From Flavobacteriales bacterium (lineage in GTDB: Bacteria > Bacteroidota > Bacteroidia > Flavobacteriales_D > CANHHI01): DNA of 13,981 bases. The stretch lies in assembly GCA_947460225.1 (NCBI GenBank), contig CANHHI010000028.1, positions 1-13,981 on the forward strand. Reading direction: 5' to 3'. The position numbers were made by a program, and so were the translations under genes. The notes below the pieces were generated by a model. It searched no databases. It was not told the DNA's origin and saw only the letters and a program-made list of their open reading frames with translations. Below, one piece after another: positions 7,388 to 13,981 of the stretch; position 1 is the first letter of the stretch; each line of letters begins with the position of its first letter.

Positions 7388-7404
7388 AACTTTTATCACA
7401 TACA

Positions 7405-7431
7405 AAAAATCCCCTCCAAGAGGGGATTTTT
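7405..7431. terminator. Bidirectional intrinsic terminator between pckA and the convergent surface-protein gene
   Basis: A perfect 12-base inverted repeat (AAAAATCCCCTC and its complement) flanks a 3-base loop CAA at 7417-7419. The A-tract on the left and T-tract on the right make it usable in both directions. It lies 18 bases after the pckA stop and 17 bases beyond the stop of the minus-strand gene, so it should end both convergent transcripts. Confidence 0.92.
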
Positions 7432-7447
7432 ATTTTTGTTGTCTTTT

Positions 7448-9559
7448 TTAATTTCTTACACCTGAACCTGTTGTGTTGTTATTTTCTTGCATTTCTGGCA
7501 ACATGCGTGGCGTGGTTGCAGGTAATTTTGGGGTGGCTGGATAGCCAATTAAATAACCCATGAACTTACTCATATCTTGCTTTCCACTGTCTAAATTGAC
7601 AGAAACTGTGAGTTTATTTTTATCTCTAATGTTATCTGCTGTTTCTCCTCCTACTGTAACATTTGCATTTATTTCATCGCAATTTTGGCAGTCCAATTTT
7701 GGGTCGCCACGCAATCTGCCTATCAAGCCACTTGCGCCCGCCAAGTATGGTGTTCCAGATGGGTCATTTGGTCGTTTTTCTTTGGATTCAGAATTTAAAA
7801 TACCTGTGCTTACTTTAATTTTAGACGCATCAACAATCACATTGCCATTTACTGTGATAAAACCTATCAAACCACCTGTTGCAGAAGCGTCAAAGCCAGA
7901 AGATATTATTTCTTCGGTTGTAACCTCCATGTTGTCATTGACTTTGTCTTTGGGTATAAGCATATTCTTTCCTCTAAATCCACCTATCATACCCCCTGCA
8001 TAACTCGCACCCGCATAGCCAGAAGTTGCTGGTGATTTTGATTCAGTTATAGATGATAATTTTTTGAGTTTAATACTAATATTGCCAGATAATTCTAAAT
8101 TCATGTTGTTTTCATTGGTGGCATAGCCCAAAAGCCCGCCCAGCACGGAGCCACTTTTGCCTTTTATTTCATAATTTCCACCTATTAACCTTATACCTCT
8201 ATTTTCGTTAGCCCCCATTTTAATAAAAGCACCAGTTGCTTGTCCAACAAGTGTGCCAAAATAAATGTGCCCATTTCTAGATGTTACCTCAATATCTTTG
8301 GTTTCTATATCAATGCCTTCAAAATTACAACCTGCACATACCCCTGTGAGTAAACCCACTTGCATACCCCCATTGTCTTCTAGCATTAAATTATTATCTA
8401 CAACAAGTTTCAAATGGCGGAAGTTGGCACCTGCGGCGTTGGCAAAAATACCAAAACTTGTGGATTTTCCTTTATATACTTCCCAAGTGTCTTTTGAAAA
8501 TTTAAGCGTTCTTTTGTCTTTGCCATTGAAACTGCCTTTGAAAGGTTTGTTTTCGTCCATGGCAAAACCTTTGTATCCTGTTGTAAAATCTAAATCGTTC
8601 AGCAGGGTATAAATTCCCGCCATATCCATGTCCATGGCATAAAAATCTTCTATGTCTTTGATTTCGTATTGTTTTTTGATAAACTGTTTGTCTTCTTTTT
8701 TCATGGCGTATAAAGACACCTCACCGTCTTTAATTTTTGCCCAATCGCTTAAAGGCAAGGTGTAGTGGTAATTGTTGCCGTCTTTCTTTTGGAATTGCAA
8801 GGGGAAGGTATTTCTATTTTGTTTGAGTTGCACGCCACCCAAAGCGGTGATATCCAAAACGCCTTTTTTATCCTCAAAAACAAAACTCAATTTTGCCAAT
8901 CCGCTGGCATGAACCTCCGCATTTAGCGCAAGCGTTGTGCCGTCTAAAAGCGTGCTTAAACCAAATTCGTATTCGTTTTTGGCAATGCCCTCGCCGTTGA
9001 TGATTTGCGTCACTTCATAAACGCCTTTTATAAGTAGTGTTTTCCCTCGTATTTGTCCACAGGTGTATATTTCATTGCCATTATCATCTTTTACTTTTAC
9101 CAAAATCAACGCTCCATCTTCGCCCAAAATCACATCATCGGGAATGTGCATCATGGTATTTCCGTCTTTGATTTCTGTTGCAAGACTGAGTGTGTTTAGG
9201 GTAATTTTTGGAATATCTTTGGTTTGGGTAAAGTTTTTTGGGTAAAAAGACGTTCCCGTGTAGGTTTCTAGACGCACAATGGTTGCGTTTTCTAGCAAAT
9301 CCGCACTTCGCAAGACTTGGTTTTTTAGACTTGCTCCTGTGCTGAGCACTTGTTCGTCACCGTCTTTTTTATAGAATACCAAGACTTTATCGCCCAAATT
9401 TTCATTGGATACGGGCATATATGTACGAGATTCTCCTTCTAAGTCTGCGTTGAATGCGTTTATATCTATGTAATTCACGCTGGCTTTTTTCTTACAATAA
9501 TACACACTGCTCAATAAAACAACAAAGAGCACCATGAGGCTGGCTATATTTTTTTTCAT
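7448..9559 (-). CDS. GLUG-repeat surface protein, probable lipoprotein
   Basis: The product has 703 residues and begins MKKNIASLMVLFVVLLSSVYYCKKK, a short basic region and hydrophobic core ending at C22 followed by KKK. This resembles a Bacteroidota lipoprotein signal, but Tyr before the Cys is atypical for a lipobox. Residues 25-300 are a mostly beta region of unknown type. From about 313 the text IYTLLNDLDF ... KPFKGSFNG ... FGIFANAAGANFRHLKL follows the opening pattern of GLUG/M26-like beta-solenoids. About seven degenerate GLUG-type units follow: VGLLTGV (401), FGTLVGQ (434), GGLLGYA (474), GGMIGGF (522), GGLIGFI (562), SGLIGRL (610) and MGYLIGY (667). The tail is Pro/Thr/Asn-rich with no T9SS domain. 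ATG 9559 is preferred because TTG 9592 lies inside the -7 box. A surface adhesive or structural role is inferred; no enzyme motif is seen. Confidence 0.8.
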   Translation of the reverse strand: MKKNIASLMVLFVVLLSSVYYCKKKASVNYIDINAFNADLEGESRTYMPVSNENLGDKVLVFYKKDGDEQVLSTGASLKNQVLRSADLLENATIVRLETYTGTSFYPKNFTQTKDIPKITLNTLSLATEIKDGNTMMHIPDDVILGEDGALILVKVKDDNGNEIYTCGQIRGKTLLIKGVYEVTQIINGEGIAKNEYEFGLSTLLDGTTLALNAEVHASGLAKLSFVFEDKKGVLDITALGGVQLKQNRNTFPLQFQKKDGNNYHYTLPLSDWAKIKDGEVSLYAMKKEDKQFIKKQYEIKDIEDFYAMDMDMAGIYTLLNDLDFTTGYKGFAMDENKPFKGSFNGKDKRTLKFSKDTWEVYKGKSTSFGIFANAAGANFRHLKLVVDNNLMLEDNGGMQVGLLTGVCAGCNFEGIDIETKDIEVTSRNGHIYFGTLVGQATGAFIKMGANENRGIRLIGGNYEIKGKSGSVLGGLLGYATNENNMNLELSGNISIKLKKLSSITESKSPATSGYAGASYAGGMIGGFRGKNMLIPKDKVNDNMEVTTEEIISSGFDASATGGLIGFITVNGNVIVDASKIKVSTGILNSESKEKRPNDPSGTPYLAGASGLIGRLRGDPKLDCQNCDEINANVTVGGETADNIRDKNKLTVSVNLDSGKQDMSKFMGYLIGYPATPKLPATTPRMLPEMQENNNTTGSGVRN

Positions 9560-9589
9560 AATATTAACAAATTGAACGCTAATTTTAGG

Positions 9590-9621
9590 CAAATTTAACT
9601 AATTTTCACATTTTATACAAA
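9590..9621 (-). promoter_or_regulatory. Promoter of the GLUG-repeat protein gene
   Basis: On the minus strand, TTTG (plus positions 9618-9621) and TAAATTTG (9590-9597) are spaced by exactly 20 bases, matching the Bacteroidota -33/-7 consensus. Transcription should start near 9583, giving a leader of about 25 A+T-rich bases before the ATG at 9559 with no Shine-Dalgarno sequence. Confidence 0.75.
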
Positions 9622-9654
9622 AAAAGTTTTTTTTACCTTCATGCAATTTTTTAT

Positions 9655-9662
9655 TATCTTTG
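9655..9662 (+). promoter_or_regulatory. Probable -7 box of the type B T9SS-substrate gene
   Basis: TATCTTTG at 9655-9662 fits TAnnTTTG and is identical to the -7 box of the large operon (296-303). The expected -33 position, about 9627-9635, is a run of T without a proper TTTG, so the promoter may be weaker or need an activator. The start codon at 9679 is only 16 bases beyond the box, implying a leader of about 10 bases and no room for a normal ribosome binding site. Confidence 0.5.
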
Positions 9663-9678
9663 CATATTGCTATTTATT

Positions 9679-12600
9679 ATGATGCAATTTTTTAGAAAAT
9701 GTCTGCTGGGTGTTATTTTTGTAACAGCTTTGTTGTGTGGGCAGACGCCTACATACAATTTGAGTGCTTTTTATTGTGTACCACAGGGCACGGCAGTAAC
9801 AATAAAACCAACTCCATCTTCTCCGACTGGTGGGGTTTATTCGTTGAATCCATTGCCGATAGCAGGAGGTGTAACAATAGATCCAGCTACAGGTTTTATT
9901 ACTATTGTGCCTACGGCAACAGCCGCTCAATTTGCAATTACCTACAATGGCACCCCTGTTAATATTATAGGGGCTACAAATTTGAATATTTCTAGACCTG
10001 ATGTGAATGCCTTAAATTACAATGCTTTTTGTGATGCGGGTGGTTTCATAAACCCAACCAATCCAGCAGACGTGCGTACTATAAAATTTTCTCCTGCTAC
10101 TTTGGATATAGATATACGAACAGGTATTATCAATACAGCTAAATCTTTGGCGGCTATTTATACTATTATCAATGAGGGTACTGATGCCAATAATTGTAGT
10201 TTTTCTGTGCCCACAACGGTTAATTTAGCTTTTTCTATGTCTTTGATATCCAAAATTGATATTTGTGAGGGTGGTGCTTTGCAACTACCAGATGATATAA
10301 GTGGTGCTGTTTTTGATAATATTACCAATTATGAAATCGCTTTTCCAAAGAATCCAACAGTTAATTATCCTGATTTAAGTTCTACGCTTTTAAATCCGCT
10401 TATAGCTGATTATACGGGCATTTGGATAGTTACTGGCTATTACAATGGAACTTGTAAAACCACGCAAACAATTGATGTTACTGTAAAGCCACAGCCAAAG
10501 AGACCAGCTGTTTTGAAGTTTGAAAATTGTGAAGTATCCAGAGAAATAGAGTTTGATATTTTGCGCTATACGATTGTGCAACCTGGTGAAATTGGCGATT
10601 TAACTTGGGAACGTAATGGGGGCAACACAAATAATGGTGGAATTATAAATAACGCTACAGCAAAATTGGTTTCTCCTGCAGACCCTGATAACAAAGCAAA
10701 AGAATGGGTGATTACAATACCTATTAATCAGCCTTTTACTACTGTTGGAGGAAACTTTAATATCATCAATACCATTACCACGAACCCGCCACTTGCAGGT
10801 TGTGTGACTATACCCATTCAAGCGGAACCTTTCAATCTAGTAAAACCGAGTTTTACTACTGGTGCCATATCACCAGCCTGTTCTGGCTATGAATTTTCTG
10901 AGGTTGAAATAACCACACCTGTACCAGCGGATATCTATAATTATGGTTTTGTTGCAGTTAGTGAAAAACAATACCAAGATGCTGGAAGGGTGCAGAATCA
11001 GCAAGTAGGTATTATTATACAAGACCCAGCACAAATATTTATAGATTTAGTTGCTATTGATAAAAACAATAACTGTAAATTTTCTCAAGTTATAAACACG
11101 CCAAATGGCATACAATCCTTAAATGGTTGGGATGGAAAACTTGCCTTGACTTATGATGCGTGTATAGCAGATGTACTTGGATTGGGTACTACACCATACA
11201 CTTATCTTGAAAAGAACGTAAAGCCTAAACCTGATGTTTGGCATAGTATTTTTGACCCTACTTTTGACCCTGCTTTTGGACAAACCTTGAATGGTATTGC
11301 AAATCCACATTATGGTACTGTGCAGGGTGCTGTTTTATTGCCCAAACAAATAAATTTTGGTGTAACAAACAATAAAGACATTACAACTTTGCAACAGTTT
11401 GGTACGCTATATGATTTAAAAATAGGTAAGGCAGATATAGATATTGACTCAGATAATGGTCAGGTGTTAGATTATCAGAAATTGCTGTTGCAAACTAATC
11501 CGACTGGTACGCCCAATGGGTATAATATTTACAATATACCTTATACCTATGTAGAGGCTTTGCCGACACGAAAAAATTGTGTGTATGAACAAGATGCCAC
11601 TTTATATGTAGGTCCTCGCCGTGTTCCAGATGCGGGGCGTGTATGGATAGGTGAGGTGGGCAATGCTTTGCATGATTTTTCCAATGGGTATGATGCGGTT
11701 ACTGGCTTATATGGTAATACGTTAGGAGACTATAAGGTTACGCAAGAACCGGGTAAATATACAAATTTGCCAGATATTTTGCGCCACCAAGCTGGAGTGT
11801 ATAGTGCAGCAGATTACAATATAGAACCTATAAGAAATCAAATAGATGGTGCTACAATTGCACAAGACAAACTCAAAACAAAATCAAGTTATGAAATTCG
11901 CCTAATAGACCAAGTAAGTACTTGTGGGGCTGATCATATTGCGGAAATAGAGCCAAGAGATATTGATAAATTTTTCAAATTGAAATCTGAAATTAAACAG
12001 TGCTATGGAGAGCCAAAAATGGCGCAAGAATTTTTTGAGACAATTGATTTGTCAATTGTAGATAAAATTACTTTGGTTAAAGATTTAGATAACGGTGTAG
12101 AAACTATATATGATATAGACTACAAACCTGACGATAAACTAGACCAATATAAGTCTCAAGAAGATGGAGATTTAGATGTGCTACTCAATTTTGCCGTAAC
12201 GGATATTACAGGCGTGCGCTATACCGATACAGAAATTAACAATGAGGTAAGGCTTGTTTTGTTGGAAAAACAAGACCCTAATTTTACTTACAATCCCAAT
12301 ACGCTGACATTAAGTGATAGAGATAGAAATGCAATTTTAAACCCTGTTTATCTTAATGACTTAAACCTTTTAAAACATGAAGCCCCTGGTGCTTTTTGGA
12401 TAGAAGACCCACGTTTTGCGGGTTTGAATTTGGTTAATGATGTAACTGGGGAAATCCATGTGGCGGACTTTTTTAAGCATTTGCAAATTCTCAAAAAAGG
12501 AGATGAATACTTTGATATTAAACACAAAACTGCCAATGGTTGCGCACAAAGTTTTGATAAACTTCGTTTTGAAGTAGATATTAAAACTTATGATGGTTTT

Positions 12601-12864
12601 TCGCCCAATGGAGATGATAAAAATGCCTTGTTTATTATAGATCACTTGGAATATTTCCCTTATTTAAATGTAGAAGTCTATAACCAAAATGGGGATTTGT
12701 TGTTTAGGCAAGCAGGCTATGACAACACTTGGGACGGCAGAGTAAACCAACGCCAGTCGGCTGCTAAAATAGGCACAAAACTAGACGCTGGGGTGTATCA
12801 TTATATCATTAGAAAAGCCGAAGGGTATAGTCCTGTGATTGGTAGTTTTGAAATCAGATACTAA
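9679..12864 (+). CDS. Secreted multi-domain surface protein with type B T9SS C-terminal sorting domain
   Basis: A 1061-residue product with signal peptide MMQFFRKCLLGVIFVTALLCG, cleaved about residue 21. The body is Thr/Asn/Asp-rich and beta-like with no enzyme motif. Two N-terminal stretches share the Ig-like pattern of a strand, then VTIDPATGFITI or IDIRTGIINT, then an aromatic-ItY strand. Further on, module ends such as NNCSFS, NNCKFS and KNCVYE alternate with module starts such as IDICEGG and IKQCYGE, suggesting a chain of degenerate cysteine-bearing Ig-like units. Residues 970-1061 (YDGFSPNGDDKN ... YFPYLNVEVYNQNGDLLF ... YDNTWDGR ... LDAGVYHYIIRKAEG ... GSFEIRY) match the gliding motility-associated CHU_C-type (type B) sorting domain, which directs export by the type IX system. 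ATG 9679 or 9682 is preferred to an in-frame TTG at 9667. Cell-surface display or adhesion is inferred; ligand unknown. Confidence 0.87.
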   Translation: MMQFFRKCLLGVIFVTALLCGQTPTYNLSAFYCVPQGTAVTIKPTPSSPTGGVYSLNPLPIAGGVTIDPATGFITIVPTATAAQFAITYNGTPVNIIGATNLNISRPDVNALNYNAFCDAGGFINPTNPADVRTIKFSPATLDIDIRTGIINTAKSLAAIYTIINEGTDANNCSFSVPTTVNLAFSMSLISKIDICEGGALQLPDDISGAVFDNITNYEIAFPKNPTVNYPDLSSTLLNPLIADYTGIWIVTGYYNGTCKTTQTIDVTVKPQPKRPAVLKFENCEVSREIEFDILRYTIVQPGEIGDLTWERNGGNTNNGGIINNATAKLVSPADPDNKAKEWVITIPINQPFTTVGGNFNIINTITTNPPLAGCVTIPIQAEPFNLVKPSFTTGAISPACSGYEFSEVEITTPVPADIYNYGFVAVSEKQYQDAGRVQNQQVGIIIQDPAQIFIDLVAIDKNNNCKFSQVINTPNGIQSLNGWDGKLALTYDACIADVLGLGTTPYTYLEKNVKPKPDVWHSIFDPTFDPAFGQTLNGIANPHYGTVQGAVLLPKQINFGVTNNKDITTLQQFGTLYDLKIGKADIDIDSDNGQVLDYQKLLLQTNPTGTPNGYNIYNIPYTYVEALPTRKNCVYEQDATLYVGPRRVPDAGRVWIGEVGNALHDFSNGYDAVTGLYGNTLGDYKVTQEPGKYTNLPDILRHQAGVYSAADYNIEPIRNQIDGATIAQDKLKTKSSYEIRLIDQVSTCGADHIAEIEPRDIDKFFKLKSEIKQCYGEPKMAQEFFETIDLSIVDKITLVKDLDNGVETIYDIDYKPDDKLDQYKSQEDGDLDVLLNFAVTDITGVRYTDTEINNEVRLVLLEKQDPNFTYNPNTLTLSDRDRNAILNPVYLNDLNLLKHEAPGAFWIEDPRFAGLNLVNDVTGEIHVADFFKHLQILKKGDEYFDIKHKTANGCAQSFDKLRFEVDIKTYDGFSPNGDDKNALFIIDHLEYFPYLNVEVYNQNGDLLFRQAGYDNTWDGRVNQRQSAAKIGTKLDAGVYHYIIRKAEGYSPVIGSFEIRY

Positions 12865-12891
12865 AAAATCCGCTTTGAAAGCATTTTTTAG
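12861..12891. repeat. Imperfect inverted repeat directly after the T9SS-substrate gene
   Basis: CTAAAAAAT at 12861-12869 pairs with ATTTTTTAG at 12883-12891. An inner GCTT/AAGC stem lies between them, with a two-base CC bulge on the left arm. The repeat overlaps the stop codon of the preceding gene. There is no T-tract after the stem apart from the Ts in its own right arm, so it may slow or protect the transcript rather than terminate it by itself. Confidence 0.5.
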
Positions 12892-12925
12892 CAAACAGTT
12901 TTCAAAATGAATTTTAAAAAATCAG

Positions 12926-12955
12926 AAAGTCCGCTCAAAAGAGCGGATTTTTTTT
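12926..12955 (+). terminator. Intrinsic terminator of the T9SS-substrate gene
   Basis: TCCGCTC at 12930-12936 and GAGCGGA at 12941-12947 form a perfect 7-base-pair G+C-rich stem with an AAAA loop. A-T and G-T pairs extend it outward on both sides, and a run of eight T follows at 12948-12955. It lies about 60 bases after the stop codon, and its T-tract touches the -7 box of the next gene. Confidence 0.88.
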
Positions 12956-12962
12956 ATATTTG
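12955..12962 (+). promoter_or_regulatory. Probable -7 box of the TonB-dependent receptor gene
   Basis: TATATTTG fits TAnnTTTG. The -33 position would fall inside the terminator stem (about 12930-12934), where no TTTG is present. The box ends 12 bases before the ATG at 12975, so the message would have almost no leader. The site is a plausible but incomplete promoter. Confidence 0.45.
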
Positions 12963-12974
12963 CAGACCGTGCGC

Positions 12975-13981
12975 ATGGTGTTTTTGTTCTTTTGTTTTAT
13001 GTTCTTGCCTTTGCAAGGGCAAGATTCTCTTTCATTTGAATTGCAAACTTTGCAAATTGAAGATAGGCATGTGCGTCAATTGAATAACCAATTGGAGGCA
13101 GATGCCATTCAAAACAGTACTTCTGGGAACTTTGCTGAACAAATGAGCGAGCTTTCGGGCGTGCAAGTGCTTAGAAATGGCAACAGTACACAAGTGAGCG
13201 TGCGTGGATTTAGTGGCAGTCGGGTGTTGCTTTTGCAAGGGGGTATTGCCCAACAAGAACAGCAGTGGGGTGCAGACCATGGACATTTGCTGAGCCAAAG
13301 CAGTTTAGAACAGGTAGAATTTATCAAAGGTGCAGAGACGATTTTGTACGGAGGCAATGCGATAGGTGGGGCTTTGCATTTGAAACCCAGTGTTATTTTT
13401 CAGCGAGATACTTTGTCGGTTTTTTCTGCTTTGCAGTGGCACAGCAACAATAACCTTATTTCTTTGCAAGAACGCTTGCAATGGAAAAAAAATAAAACCC
13501 AATGGCAAGCAGGTTTCTTTACCGCACACAGTCAAAATTTGCGCATTCCACAAAAAACATGGCAATACCGCAATAGAAGTTATGCAATAGACAACGAACT
13601 CGCCAATACAGCTTTTACAGCTTATCACGGCAATTTGAGCATGGCGCAAGTCTTAAAAAATGGTTTGTGGCGTGTTTTAGGTACTTGGGTGCATGAAAAA
13701 ACAGGTATTTTCCCTTTGCAGGTTTTTAGCCAGTATCCCGAACAAAGCTATAAAATAGGCAGTCCATACATGCAAAGCCAGCACCAGAAATTGTCTAGCG
13801 AATACCACAAACATTTTGGCGCATTGGATTTTATGTGGGATATTGGCATGCAACGCAATGAACGCTTGGAACGAGAGCCTTATGGCATTGCCCATAAACT
13901 CAATTTATTTGATGTGCAAAATCAAATCAAGTTGGGTATTCCATTGGATAGACACGAATTTGTTGTGGGTATTCAAAACCA
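12975..13981 (+). CDS. TonB-dependent outer-membrane receptor, N-terminal part (partial)
   Basis: An open frame runs from ATG 12975 to the right edge (335 codons visible). It begins MVFLFFCFMFLPLQGQ, a hydrophobic signal peptide cleaved near residue 16. A plug domain follows at about 45-138, with FAEQMSELSGVQVLRNG, TQVSVRGFSGSRVLLLQGG, QQWGADHGHLL and LEQVEFIKGAETILYGG, then AIGGALHL. This is the standard order of TonB-dependent receptor plugs. From about residue 145 the sequence alternates aromatic and polar residues as in barrel strands. No carboxypeptidase-like N-terminal domain of the SusC type and no clear TonB box are seen. GTG 12969 would add Met-Arg and supply the basic residue this signal peptide otherwise lacks, so it is a serious alternative start. 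Such receptors import metal complexes, vitamins or oligomers; the substrate here cannot be told. Confidence 0.88.
   Translation, partial: MVFLFFCFMFLPLQGQDSLSFELQTLQIEDRHVRQLNNQLEADAIQNSTSGNFAEQMSELSGVQVLRNGNSTQVSVRGFSGSRVLLLQGGIAQQEQQWGADHGHLLSQSSLEQVEFIKGAETILYGGNAIGGALHLKPSVIFQRDTLSVFSALQWHSNNNLISLQERLQWKKNKTQWQAGFFTAHSQNLRIPQKTWQYRNRSYAIDNELANTAFTAYHGNLSMAQVLKNGLWRVLGTWVHEKTGIFPLQVFSQYPEQSYKIGSPYMQSQHQKLSSEYHKHFGALDFMWDIGMQRNERLEREPYGIAHKLNLFDVQNQIKLGIPLDRHEFVVGIQN

Noticed and set aside
7560..8612. Plus-strand frames of 147 and 115 codons opposite the GLUG-repeat gene
   Set aside because: They are Ser/Pro-rich antisense shadows of Gly/Asn/Asp-rich repeats, with no promoter or homology signal.
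9560..9592. TTG start adding 11 residues to the GLUG-repeat protein
   Set aside because: The TTG is part of the -7 promoter box on the same strand, and the added residues would spoil a normal signal-peptide start at MKKN.
12907..13083. 58-codon plus-strand frame with many cysteines spanning the terminator and the receptor start
   Set aside because: It crosses a strong intrinsic terminator, has no ribosome site, and its cysteines come from an off-frame reading of the TTT/TTG-rich signal-peptide codons of the TonB receptor.

Overview
This window reads as chromosomal DNA of a Bacteroidota bacterium, probably a gliding or T9SS-bearing lineage (Cytophagia/Flavobacteriia-like). The reasons are: promoters of the Bacteroidota form TTTG-N20-TAnnTTTG; weak or absent Shine-Dalgarno sequences; an A+T-rich composition; and Bacteroidota-typical families (DUF4292 lipoprotein, GldA-type ATPase, a type B T9SS sorting domain, a SusC-less TonB-dependent receptor). 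No tRNA, rRNA, CRISPR array, insertion sequence or phage gene was seen, and no gene-free stretch reaches 300 bases.

Region 1 (2-268) is the 3' end of an M16-type zinc peptidase gene. Region 2 (332-7387) is a compact same-strand run of eight genes. In order they are a DksA/TraR-like regulator, lspA, dut, a sugar nucleotidyltransferase with a left-handed beta-helix tail, a DUF4292 lipoprotein, an EnvC-like LytM/M23 protein with a lost active site, the gliding-type ABC ATPase gldA, and ATP-dependent PEP carboxykinase pckA. Neighbours overlap or are separated by at most 10 bases. A strong promoter lies before the first gene and a strong hairpin terminator follows the last, so the whole block looks like one operon. 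It mixes envelope maturation (LspA, DUF4292, EnvC-like, nucleotidyltransferase), nucleotide-pool hygiene (Dut) and gluconeogenesis (PckA).

Region 3 (7448-12864) holds two large surface-protein genes transcribed divergently from a 119-base intergenic region. The minus-strand gene encodes a GLUG-repeat protein with an N-terminal anchor. The plus-strand gene encodes a secreted protein of about 1060 residues, with degenerate Ig-like modules and a C-terminal type B T9SS sorting domain. The minus-strand gene converges on pckA and shares its terminator.

Region 4 (12865-end) has two hairpins, the second a clear terminator. A TonB-dependent receptor gene follows almost immediately, its -7 box touching the terminator T-tract, and it runs off the right edge. 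The conserved, well-understood part is region 2. The least characterised content is the divergent surface-protein pair; I see no convincing evidence of an undescribed multi-gene system beyond that pair.
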